From Alphaproteobacteria bacterium (GTDB lineage Bacteria; Pseudomonadota; Alphaproteobacteria; JALRGP01): a DNA stretch of 9,633 bases. Position 1 is the stretch's first letter. The number at the start of each line of letters is the position of its first letter. A program made the translations under genes and the position numbers. Positions 1 to 6,056 of this stretch are shown here, one piece after another. The notes beneath the pieces were generated by a model. The model worked only from the letters and a program-made list of their open reading frames with translations. It was not told where the DNA came from and made no database searches. The DNA lies in contig JALRGP010000033.1 in NCBI GenBank assembly GCA_023259685.1, positions 1-9,633 on the forward strand. The letters are read 5' to 3'.

Positions 1-48
1 CAGGAAGAGCATCATAAAAAAGATGATTTTAAAATTTCAGAGTTTTAA
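1..48 (+). CDS. 3' end of an unidentified plus-strand gene (partial)
   Basis: Frame 1 is open from the first base to a TAA at 46-48 and encodes a charged tail ending in KDDFKISEF. A hairpin followed by a T-run lies just downstream (62-97), as expected at a gene end, and the next gene converges on it from the other strand. Fifteen residues are too few to name a family. An open frame this short can arise by chance in AT-rich DNA, so the call rests mainly on the hairpin and the convergent layout. Confidence 0.35.
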   Translation, partial: QEEHHKKDDFKISEF

Positions 49-61
49 AGCGTTTACCAAA

Positions 62-97
62 CTATCGGCTTTAGCCGGTAGTAGTTGATAATTTTTT
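62..97 (+). terminator. Hairpin terminator between convergent genes
   Basis: An 8-bp stem with one G-T pair (CTATCGGC at 62-69 with GCCGGTAG at 74-81) closes a four-base loop. A T-run at 92-97 lies about ten bases downstream on the plus strand, so the fit to the classical intrinsic form is imperfect. On the minus strand the hairpin is followed by only three T residues. The loop and stem contain the stop codon and last codons of the minus-strand 254-residue gene, so it could serve both converging transcripts. Confidence 0.45.
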
Positions 98-835
98 CTG
101 ATGAATGACCATTTGTAGGTTCATTAAAAATAGTAAAACTGCCCACGGGTTCCATTCATCCACATAAAATATTTTTAAAAGGATAAAGGGGAAAAAATTT
201 TGAGCATTTTTTATGAAAAATGTTGACAAGCTCAACAGAAATGATTCCTGAGATTGCAACAAGAAATGTTGGCCTAGTATTAAAAAATTTAAAGGATTTT
301 TTCTTGTTATAATTGGTATTATAAAGCAGATACTGCTTAAAAGGTATGATGTCTGCTTTGATATAAACGGGCACATAAATAGTGGAAAAATGGTTGTTGC
401 TAAAATTCTGACAATAATATAAGGATGTAATGATAATTTTATTAATAAAAATATGAATAAAGAAGCATAGGTATGCAAGTCAAACAAACACAAACAAATA
501 AAAACTATAATCATGTGACAATTTGATAACATAAACAAGCTAATAACAAATAATGAAAAGAAAAATCCTTGATAGGAGGTTTGAAAAAAACATTGTACAG
601 TGAAATGAAAAAATGACAGCAAAAAGAAATCATTTTTTGTTAAATTCTTATCCAGCAAGGGTAATGTTGCAAAAAATAAAGGAAAAAAACCTATCCAAGA
701 ATGATTGTAAACATTATATGCCAGTGTTAATCCCAAAGAAAACACATAAAAATATTGTGCATTTCGATTATTTTTAGCCAATAGCAGAATCAGCGTTAAA
801 AAAAATAGTGTACTTAAAGGGCTTAGAAAATCCAT
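71..835 (-). CDS. Polytopic membrane protein, family not recognised (254 aa)
   Basis: This very hydrophobic, Phe/Leu/Ile-rich protein has roughly eight to ten possible membrane segments and almost no soluble domain. I do not recognise the family. The start at 835 is well supported: a GGAGG Shine-Dalgarno sequence sits six bases upstream, inside the last codons of the preceding gene, and the two genes overlap by 13 bases. Translational coupling to the 419-residue protein is therefore likely. That neighbour resembles a proton-pumping antiporter subunit, so this could be a partner subunit or a worn relative. A short stretch around residues 131-139 (LIKLSLHPY) faintly recalls the Lys/His-Pro region of NuoL/M/N proteins, but this is too weak to assign. 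The gene ends at the hairpin near the window start. Confidence 0.6.
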   Translation of the reverse strand: MDFLSPLSTLFFLTLILLLAKNNRNAQYFYVFSLGLTLAYNVYNHSWIGFFPLFFATLPLLDKNLTKNDFFLLSFFHFTVQCFFQTSYQGFFFSLFVISLFMLSNCHMIIVFICLCLFDLHTYASLFIFLLIKLSLHPYIIVRILATTIFPLFMCPFISKQTSYLLSSICFIIPIITRKNPLNFLILGQHFLLQSQESFLLSLSTFFIKNAQNFFPFILLKIFYVDEWNPWAVLLFLMNLQMVIHQKKLSTTTG

Positions 836-2082
836 AACAATCCTCCAATCAACAATAGTGATAATATAATCTTAATTGGCATGATAATATGAATTTTTTG
901 AAACTTTATAAACCTTTTATAGGGAATATTAAGTAATGGCAAAGACAAATGAGGTAGGGATATTTTTTTAAAAGATAACGTTGGCACGTATATAAAAAAC
1001 ATCATAACTCCAATCAAAATTCCAACTGCCAAAGTTAAAATAGCTCCATAAGAAAATGTGAATTTTATATTCATTAATAATAGAGCCGATAGTGATAATA
1101 AAGACATCACCATTAATAAAGGTGGTTCCTTCACGTGGGTAAAAACGATATCCGATGTTTTAATACTGCCATGAAAAATATATAAAAATAAACGGACTAT
1201 ATGGGCAATAATTAAGCCGCATCCTACGACTGTTAGATAGTCATTTGAATGTTGTTGATAAGATTGAAGCTTTAATACAAACAAAAATAAAATACATAAC
1301 ACCCCAACGCATAACAAATAAAACCTTAACACACGTGTCCAGATTCCCCCCATATGCCTGATATCTTTTTCTAAGGAAAACATATACGTTACACATCCGC
1401 ACAAAATAATAATGGTCGTATTCAATAAAAAGTACATTTGCCAAAATTCTTGTCCTTGATTGTATAGTGTGGCACCCATCAGCATTCCCAAAGACACAAT
1501 GATGGATTGGGCAATTTTATATATATGATAACGGGAAAAAGTCCATAAACTAATGATCACAGATCCAATACTTAAAGATAATATAATGACGGAGCGTGTG
1601 ATAACATCCGATTCGATTGATGATAAACATATGGGAATTAAAGACGGTATCAGATACGATTGGCACCCCATCGACAGGATGATTTTTTTTTCTGTTGTCA
1701 TTTGCCAAATCATCAAAATGGCCGTCATCATAAAAATGATTGATCTGATGCCAATATGATCAATGTATTTTAATGTAAATAAAGGAAAGATGAGTATTAA
1801 ATAATAATTGCTTTGTGGATTAATTAGTTTAGATAGAACAAAATACAATAAAAAAACCACGATCAGCCTATCAATCCCTTGCTCATAGGGAAAAAATTGA
1901 CATAAAAATGATCCAACCAAAATCATCAAAAATGTGATAAAAGATTTAATATTTTTAAAAAATCCATATCCAAACACCCCCATCAGGCAATAGGATGCAT
2001 AGACCATGGGCGGCATATGAGGAATTTTAAAACACAACTGTAAAATAAAAAATAATAAATATATGATGAGGTAAATTGTCAT
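823..2082 (-). CDS. Proton-pumping antiporter-like membrane protein (NuoL/M/N, MrpA/D superfamily), diverged
   Basis: The protein has 419 residues and about 14 predicted membrane segments, close to the 14-helix core of complex I antiporter-like subunits and Mrp Na+/H+ antiporters. Two local matches support the family: KDIRHMGGI at about 239-247, which corresponds to the KDIRxMGGL-type loop after the broken-helix region, and KEPPLLMVMSLL at about 318-329, which resembles the REAPxxMLxPL segment of NuoL/MrpD. The usual W-L-P motif with its Lys/His proton path is not visible, and the family's normal length is nearer 480-600 residues. It may be degenerate or repurposed. It begins one base after the rlmE stop codon with no Shine-Dalgarno sequence, so it is probably translationally coupled to rlmE, and it overlaps the following membrane gene. 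An unrelated polytopic protein cannot be excluded without a profile search. Confidence 0.5.
   Translation of the reverse strand: MTIYLIIYLLFFILQLCFKIPHMPPMVYASYCLMGVFGYGFFKNIKSFITFLMILVGSFLCQFFPYEQGIDRLIVVFLLYFVLSKLINPQSNYYLILIFPLFTLKYIDHIGIRSIIFMMTAILMIWQMTTEKKIILSMGCQSYLIPSLIPICLSSIESDVITRSVIILSLSIGSVIISLWTFSRYHIYKIAQSIIVSLGMLMGATLYNQGQEFWQMYFLLNTTIIILCGCVTYMFSLEKDIRHMGGIWTRVLRFYLLCVGVLCILFLFVLKLQSYQQHSNDYLTVVGCGLIIAHIVRLFLYIFHGSIKTSDIVFTHVKEPPLLMVMSLLSLSALLLMNIKFTFSYGAILTLAVGILIGVMMFFIYVPTLSFKKISLPHLSLPLLNIPYKRFIKFQKIHIIMPIKIILSLLLIGGLLWIF
842..846 (-). promoter_or_regulatory. Strong Shine-Dalgarno site for the 254-aa membrane gene
   Basis: The minus strand reads GGAGG, six bases before the ATG at 835-833. 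It is the best ribosome-binding site in the window, where most genes have none. It lies inside the 3' end of the upstream 419-residue gene and fixes the start of the downstream gene. Confidence 0.7.
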
Positions 2083-2083
2083 A

Positions 2084-2716
2084 TTAGATTTTGTTGGTTT
2101 TTTTAAAATTTAAAGCAACCATATACATTTCTTTAGATTCTTTGCGGCTAGATTCAGGTTTAAAGTGATGAACTTTTTCAAAATGCGTTTTTAGAATTTT
2201 TAAAAATTCATGTTCTGTTCCACCTTTAAAAACCTTAATAACTAAATGCCCCCCTTTCGCCAAATATGAGTGCGACAACTCAAAAACGCGCTCCAGTATA
2301 TCCATAATGCGTATATGATCAACACTTGAAATACCACAGGTAGATGGAGCCATATCACTCAGTATGACTGAAAATTCTTGGTTGAGACTCGTTAATGTCT
2401 CTTCAAAATCCCCAGTCAAAATCGAGACACCTGATAGTGGTTGCATCTGTAATAAATCAATAGCAGTAACGCGACCTGAGCCACAATACTCTAAGGCGAC
2501 TTGAGACCATCCACCTGGCGCAGCCCCCAAATCCAATACAAACTTTTTGGGATTTAAGATGCGGTATTTTTTTTGAATTTCAATTAACTTATAAGCAGAT
2601 CTCGCACGATATCCTTCTTGTTTTGCCTTTTTGACAAAAGGATCTTTTTTTTGGCGTTCGAGCCACTTTTTAGAAGATGGAGTTAAAGCCACAGACGTAT
2701 GGTATTGGGATTCCAC
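2084..2716 (-). CDS. rlmE: RlmE (FtsJ/RrmJ) 23S rRNA (uridine-2'-O)-methyltransferase
   Basis: RlmE methylates the 2'-OH of U2552 in the A-loop of 23S rRNA on the assembling 50S subunit, using S-adenosylmethionine. The 210-residue length matches the family. The N-terminal RNA-binding region contains KKWLERQ and GYRARSAYKL; motif I is DLGAAPGGW (62-70). The K-D-K-E catalytic tetrad is visible as K43, D121 in SDMAPS, K161 in LVIKVFKGG and E196 in SKEMYMVAL. The in-frame start is a GTG at 2716 immediately preceded by an in-frame TGA, so no longer form is possible; the nearest GGAG is 18 bases upstream and better placed for another frame. It follows folB by about 53 bases and runs directly into the membrane genes, so all four probably share a transcript. 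Confidence 0.95.
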   Translation of the reverse strand: MESQYHTSVALTPSSKKWLERQKKDPFVKKAKQEGYRARSAYKLIEIQKKYRILNPKKFVLDLGAAPGGWSQVALEYCGSGRVTAIDLLQMQPLSGVSILTGDFEETLTSLNQEFSVILSDMAPSTCGISSVDHIRIMDILERVFELSHSYLAKGGHLVIKVFKGGTEHEFLKILKTHFEKVHHFKPESSRKESKEMYMVALNFKKTNKI

Positions 2717-2769
2717 TCATTTATCATAACCGATCTCCACATGTCCTGTGTATTATTGGAAATCTATAT

Positions 2770-3138
2770 TTAGTTCCCATGTGAATGTCTCATGGAAGCA
2801 GAGCCTGCTTGTGGAGCATAAAAATCATCTTTTTCAACGCCAACAATGGCATGGTTTAAAATATGAGGCTTATCCAATCGAATCCATAGATGATGATACA
2901 CATACCGTTTTTTAAGATTGTCTATAATTCTATCAATAGCTTCTTCCAGATACAAGAATTGATGGCTGATCAGAACATTTTGAACATGACTCAACATATC
3001 TGCGTAGCATATCACACCATTTTTTTGATAATCATATTGGCATTTAATAAAAATTAATACTTTTTGAGGAGTTTCTCGTTCATGGTTTAAAATTCCAATC
3101 ACACACTCGCAAGATGATTCAACAATAATTGTATGCAT
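2770..3138 (-). CDS. folB: Dihydroneopterin aldolase (FolB)
   Basis: FolB converts 7,8-dihydroneopterin to 6-hydroxymethyl-7,8-dihydropterin and glycolaldehyde in folate synthesis. The 122-residue length is normal. Family landmarks in order are IGILNHERETPQ (about 14-25, with the pterin-site Glu), CYADMLSHV (44-52, with the conserved Tyr45), the FLYLEEAIDRI helix (61-71), RLDKPHIL (87-94, with catalytic Lys90) and VGVE (99-102). The protein is divergent but keeps the key residues. A tail of about 20 residues follows the core. The ATG at 3138 is the first codon of the minus-strand operon, with promoter-like boxes upstream and no Shine-Dalgarno sequence. No other folate gene is present in the window. 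A paralogous tunnelling-fold enzyme is the only realistic alternative. Confidence 0.85.
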   Translation of the reverse strand: MHTIIVESSCECVIGILNHERETPQKVLIFIKCQYDYQKNGVICYADMLSHVQNVLISHQFLYLEEAIDRIIDNLKKRYVYHHLWIRLDKPHILNHAIVGVEKDDFYAPQAGSASMRHSHGN

Positions 3139-3157
3139 AAATTTTTAACATCAATTC

Positions 3158-3184
3158 TTTATAATTATTGTATCTGGAGGTCAA
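3158..3184 (-). promoter_or_regulatory. Candidate promoter of the folB-rlmE operon
   Basis: On the minus strand a TTGACC -35 box (3179-3184) and a TATAAA -10 box (3158-3163) are separated by 15 bases, slightly shorter than ideal. They lie just upstream of the folB ATG. AT-richness makes -10-like boxes common, so the prediction is tentative. Confidence 0.35.
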
Positions 3185-3190
3185 TAATTA
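3162..3190. promoter_or_regulatory. Perfect 9-bp inverted repeat in the divergent promoter region
   Basis: TAATTATTG (3162-3170) and CAATAATTA (3182-3190) are exact reverse complements with an 11-base spacer. Their centres are 20 bases apart, about two helical turns, as in operators bound by dimeric regulators. The repeat overlaps the candidate folB promoter and lies just upstream of the fliL-like promoter. It could coordinate the divergent transcripts, but such AT-only repeats also occur by chance. Confidence 0.35.
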
Positions 3191-3198
3191 ATCATTTA

Positions 3199-3228
3199 TT
3201 AACTTTTGTCTGATCTGATAATTATAAA
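3199..3228 (+). promoter_or_regulatory. Candidate promoter of the flagellar-like genes
   Basis: A TTAACT -35-like box (3199-3204) and a TATAAA -10 box (3223-3228) are separated by 18 bases and lie about 20 bases before the fliL-like ATG. No sigma-54-type GG/GC element, common for flagellar genes in alphaproteobacteria, is visible here. Confidence 0.3.
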
Positions 3229-3248
3229 TAGGCAAAAATATCCTGACG

Positions 3249-3632
3249 ATGGTGAAAATTTTTCTACTGGTGTGTGGCGTTATTGGAAGCGTCACATTGT
3301 ATGTATTCGTGCACAGAAACGTGATCACCTTCAGTTCTAATGAATCTAATACCATCCAAATTCCACCAATGACTATTAATTTGAAAGATAATCATCGTTT
3401 ACAATTAAAACTAAATTTATTTTTTAAAAATAAAGCTTTTATTCAAAATATTAAAGCCCATGTCCCCATAATGAGCGATTCTTTAATCAATTATTTTAGA
3501 CGCTTGACCAAAGACCAATTATCTCAAAAAACCCTGGATGATATTAAAGACGATCTGGATTTGCATATTGGTCCTTTTGTGGCAAATAAATCTTTTGAAT
3601 GTTTTGTCATTGAAGAATTTTTGATTTCTTAG
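3249..3632 (+). CDS. fliL: FliL-like flagellar basal-body protein
   Basis: FliL is a single-pass inner-membrane protein that surrounds the stator at the flagellar basal body and supports motor torque. This 127-residue protein has an N-terminal membrane segment (about 3-20) and a periplasmic domain with the FliL pattern: a proline-rich entry strand (IQIPPMTINL, about 37-46), a strand with alternating hydrophobic residues (HRLQLKLNLFF), a helix with HVPIMSDSLINYF, then RLTKDQLSQ and a final strand containing FECFVIEEFLIS. Typical FliL has 150-180 residues, so the linker is short. It is the first of three closely packed genes, followed 16 bases later by a FliM-like gene, which matches the alphaproteobacterial order fliL-fliM-motE. 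There is no Shine-Dalgarno sequence. Assignment rests on pattern and context, not on strong identity. Confidence 0.65.
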   Translation: MVKIFLLVCGVIGSVTLYVFVHRNVITFSSNESNTIQIPPMTINLKDNHRLQLKLNLFFKNKAFIQNIKAHVPIMSDSLINYFRRLTKDQLSQKTLDDIKDDLDLHIGPFVANKSFECFVIEEFLIS

Positions 3633-3648
3633 GCTCCTATTTAAAAAA

Positions 3649-4344
3649 ATGCTGAACTGTTTGTTAGAGTTTGAAAGTGAAATTAACGCCTTAACGCGGC
3701 ATATGGATAAGGTATTGTCTTTTGGCCATTGGATATGTATTCCACCGACAATCAGACTTTACAGTCGCTCATTCTATCAAAATATGATTTTAGATCACAT
3801 GATGTTATATGGATTTCAATGTCCTTCCTACCATGGGTCCTTGGCAATCGATACAGTTACTGCTTGGACAATTATTCAAGAAAAAACAGGAGACTCCCAC
3901 CAAAACATGGAATTATTGAGCGATGCTCCTTTATCCTTACTGCATAAAAAAATATTAAGCCATTTTTTTGAAGAAATGATTGAAGATTTTTCACCTCATC
4001 ATAAAGGAATTGGATTGATGTCATCACTTGGAACATGTGATTTTGTTTTAGATATCTCATTCATTGTTCACACACCACAAACAGCTGAAATCCATCTTAT
4101 CATTGAAAAACCATCTCAGTGCGGCGAAAAAAAAATTAATCTGCAACATATTCCTTTGCGGCTTATTGCATCAACGACAACAACCATTACCAAAACAGAA
4201 TTTCATATTAATGACCAAATTTTGATATCCAATTCTCCACTTTATTGTGATATTACTTATAATGGTCGGATCTTTTTTAAAGGGGAATTAGGTAAAAAAA
4301 ATGATCATTTTGCAATTAAAATTGTGGAAAAAATTGATGAGTGA
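3649..4344 (+). CDS. fliM: FliM-like flagellar switch protein, shortened
   Basis: FliM is the C-ring switch protein that binds CheY-P and sets the direction of rotation. This 231-residue protein is much shorter than typical FliM (about 320-370). The best evidence is a C-terminal SpoA (FliM/FliN) type domain at about 167-229: a hydrophobic start IPLRLIAS, an INDQILIS strand in place of the usual VGDVI-L, then YNGRIFFKGELGKKNDHFAIKI, matching the family's V-G-x-x-x-F-x-G-x-x-G pattern. The central part (about 90-155) ends in LDISFIVHTPQTAEIHLII, like the strand pairs of the FliM middle domain. The N-terminal CheY-binding peptide (LSQxEIDALL type) is absent. The ATG at 3649 is the first ATG after an in-frame stop at 3622-3624, so no longer form is visible. 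Its end overlaps the MotE-like gene. Confidence 0.55.
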   Translation: MLNCLLEFESEINALTRHMDKVLSFGHWICIPPTIRLYSRSFYQNMILDHMMLYGFQCPSYHGSLAIDTVTAWTIIQEKTGDSHQNMELLSDAPLSLLHKKILSHFFEEMIEDFSPHHKGIGLMSSLGTCDFVLDISFIVHTPQTAEIHLIIEKPSQCGEKKINLQHIPLRLIASTTTTITKTEFHINDQILISNSPLYCDITYNGRIFFKGELGKKNDHFAIKIVEKIDE

Positions 4345-4831
4345 CCTTTTGAAATTAATTCGAAAGAAAAAATATTCTTTTTATATCAGATGTGGTTATA
4401 TGATTTTGACAATTTGTATCATTGCCTTGGCATTGAAATTCCATATTCATATAACAACTTTTTTGTCAGGCAGTGTTTACGCCACATCTCCCCATTCATC
4501 CATGATTGAAAAAAGCCCTCCTCCTGTCGTCTCATCACAGGATCATGTGATCAATGCATTGATTATGGAAATCAATCGCGTTTTAAAATCATTGGATAAG
4601 ATTGAAGAGGGTTGGAAAAAAGATCAAGACTTTATCAAAATGTTGGAATCTATGCATCCCAAAAAAGCAGCAAAACGCCTTGATTTTCTAGATAAATCAA
4701 CACTTTTTTATATATTTTCCAATATATCCAAGAAAAAAGGTGCCATGATTTTAGAATATTTAAGTCCTGAAAAAACAAAAGAGGTTTTAAATTGTTTAGC
4801 TGGTGAAAAAATACCCAACTCGCACCGTTAA
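4337..4831 (+). CDS. MotE-like protein with MgtE N-terminal-type domain
   Basis: In alphaproteobacteria MotE-type proteins follow fliM and, in Sinorhizobium, act as periplasmic chaperones for the motor protein MotC. From the ATG at 4337 this is a 164-residue protein with one membrane segment (about 17-36), a charged helical stretch likely to form a coiled coil (about 68-100), and a C-terminal helical-repeat domain with the MgtE_N/MotE signature: MLESMHPKKAAKRLDFLD, then FSNISKKKGAMILEYLSPEKTKEVL. I chose 4337 because it makes an 8-base ATGAGTGA overlap with the stop of the FliM-like gene, typical of coupled genes. An upstream in-frame ATG at 4301 would overlap by 44 bases and add 12 residues. 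The context supports a flagellar role, but MgtE_N-like repeats are short and occur in other proteins. Confidence 0.6.
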   Translation: MSDLLKLIRKKKYSFYIRCGYMILTICIIALALKFHIHITTFLSGSVYATSPHSSMIEKSPPPVVSSQDHVINALIMEINRVLKSLDKIEEGWKKDQDFIKMLESMHPKKAAKRLDFLDKSTLFYIFSNISKKKGAMILEYLSPEKTKEVLNCLAGEKIPNSHR

Positions 4832-4865
4832 TAATCTCAAACTAGAAAAAATTGTCAAATCTAAA

Positions 4866-4883
4866 GGCGGCAAAAAAGCCGCC
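4866..4883 (-). terminator. GC-rich hairpin between motE-like and recA
   Basis: A perfect 6-bp stem, GGCGGC (4866-4871) with GCCGCC (4878-4883), closes a six-base loop. It stands out in the AT-rich intergenic DNA between two converging genes. On the minus strand it is followed by only TTTA, and on the plus strand there is no T-run, so it may be a weak terminator or an mRNA 3'-end stabiliser for recA. Confidence 0.5.
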
Positions 4884-4896
4884 ATCAACCCTCAAC

Positions 4897-5949
4897 TTAT
4901 TCAGATGCGGCGTTATCTTCTTGAATCATCATTGATTCAGCAACAATCCCCTCATTTTTTTTAATTGCTTCTTCGATTTCCAAAGCAATAGAAGGTGTGT
5001 CTTTCAAAAATTGACGTACTGCTTCCCTGCCCTGGGCAATACGTTGTCCTTTATAGGAATACCATGAGCCAGCTTTATCAACCAATGATGCTTTCACCCC
5101 CAGATCAATAATTTCACCGGTTTTGGATATACCTTCACCGTACATAATATCAAATTCCACAACTTTAAAAGGAGGTGCCAATTTATTTTTGACAATTTTA
5201 ACTTTTGTCTGATTACCGATGATATTATCTTTGTCTTTGATCGAGCCAATGCGACGAATATCAATACGAATAGAGGCATAAAATTTCAAAGCGTTCCCAC
5301 CCGTTGTTGTTTCGCTGGGTCCAAATGCCATACCACCAATTTTTTGACGAATTTGATTGATAAAAATAACCATACAATTCGTTTTAGAAACGGATCCGGT
5401 TAATTTACGAAGGGCTTGGCTCATTAACCTTGCTTGGAGACCCATATGTGAATCCCCCATTTCTCCTTCCAGTTCTGCTTTTGGAACCAAAGCCGCAACG
5501 CTGTCGATAATCAGCACGTCCACGGCGCCACTTCGAACCATTGTATCGGCAATTTCTAAGGCTTGTTCCCCTGTATCTGGTTGAGATATTAATAATAAAT
5601 CCAGATCAACACCTAAGCGTTTGGCATAGGACGGATCAAGAGCATGCTCTGCATCAATAAAGGCGCAGGTTCCGCCGTTTTTTTGTTCTTGTGCAACAAC
5701 ATGTAAGGCAAGTGTTGTTTTCCCAGACGATTCTGGTCCATAAATTTCAATAATACGCCCCTTGGGAAGCCCCCCAATACCAAGCGCAATATCTAACCCC
5801 AATGATCCTGTTGATACTGTTTCCGCCTCGATGGCTTGTTCCCTTTGTCCAAGACGCATGACTGATCCTTTTCCAAAGGAGCGCTCAATTTGCATTAATG
5901 CCGCGTCTAATGCTTTTTTTCTGTCCGACTCATCTCTTGTTTTACTCAT
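4897..5949 (-). CDS. recA: RecA recombinase
   Basis: RecA forms ATP-dependent filaments on single-stranded DNA, drives homologous recombination and stimulates LexA self-cleavage. From the ATG at 5949 the protein has 350 residues, the family norm. Visible parts are the N-terminal helix (ALDAALMQIERSFGKGS), Walker A GPESSGKTT (71-79), Walker B VLIIDSVAA (about 146-154), loop L1 with EGEMGDSHMG, loop L2, and an acidic C-terminal tail. L2 reads GGMAFGPSETTTGG instead of the usual GVMFGNPETTTGG, one residue longer, in a normally near-invariant segment. An upstream in-frame ATG at 5997 would add 16 residues unlike any RecA and would cover the promoter, so I reject it. recA is a single-gene unit, divergent from ugd. 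No GTTC-N7-GTTC SOS box of the alphaproteobacterial type is visible upstream. Confidence 0.97.
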   Translation of the reverse strand: MSKTRDESDRKKALDAALMQIERSFGKGSVMRLGQREQAIEAETVSTGSLGLDIALGIGGLPKGRIIEIYGPESSGKTTLALHVVAQEQKNGGTCAFIDAEHALDPSYAKRLGVDLDLLLISQPDTGEQALEIADTMVRSGAVDVLIIDSVAALVPKAELEGEMGDSHMGLQARLMSQALRKLTGSVSKTNCMVIFINQIRQKIGGMAFGPSETTTGGNALKFYASIRIDIRRIGSIKDKDNIIGNQTKVKIVKNKLAPPFKVVEFDIMYGEGISKTGEIIDLGVKASLVDKAGSWYSYKGQRIAQGREAVRQFLKDTPSIALEIEEAIKKNEGIVAESMMIQEDNAASE

Positions 5950-5979
5950 GATGACCGATTTTTTATGATCCTTAAGGTC

Positions 5980-5988
5980 ATTGTACCA
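5980..5988 (-). promoter_or_regulatory. Extended -10 promoter of recA
   Basis: On the minus strand TGGTACAAT forms an extended -10 element (TG-n-TACAAT). The -35 region 17 bases upstream (TTTATG) is weak, which an extended -10 can compensate. Transcription would start near 5973, about 24 bases before the ATG at 5949. This supports that start over the one at 5997. Confidence 0.5.
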
Positions 5989-5999
5989 GCAATACACAT

Positions 6000-6028
6000 T
6001 TGCATAAAATGAGAAAAAAAATTATGAT
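6000..6028 (+). promoter_or_regulatory. Candidate promoter of ugd
   Basis: TTGCAT (6000-6005) and TATGAT (6023-6028) are separated by exactly 17 bases. The -10 box matches consensus at five of six positions, the -35 at three. Transcription would start near 6035, ahead of the preferred ATG at 6057. Confidence 0.4.
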
Positions 6029-6056
6029 AATTCAGGTCTTTTTAAGAAGTAAAAAA

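Noticed and set aside
1553..1759. Plus-strand frame within the 419-aa membrane gene
   Set aside because: It is charged and low-complexity, has no start signal, and is the antisense of a hydrophobic coding region.
5357..5584. Plus-strand frame antisense to recA
   Set aside because: It is a shadow of the highly conserved recA coding strand with no ribosome-binding site or recognisable domain. The same holds for 5762-5968.
5950..5997. N-terminal extension of RecA to the ATG at 5997
   Set aside because: The extra 16 residues do not resemble RecA, and the DNA there contains a good extended -10 promoter.
6000..6056. N-terminal extension of Ugd to the ATG at 6000
   Set aside because: The family begins at the Rossmann strand MKIGVVGTGYVG, and the extension covers a candidate promoter.
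5950..6056. SOS (LexA) box in the recA-ugd spacer
   Set aside because: Neither GTTC-N7-GTTC nor a CTG-N10-CAG palindrome is present in this spacer.
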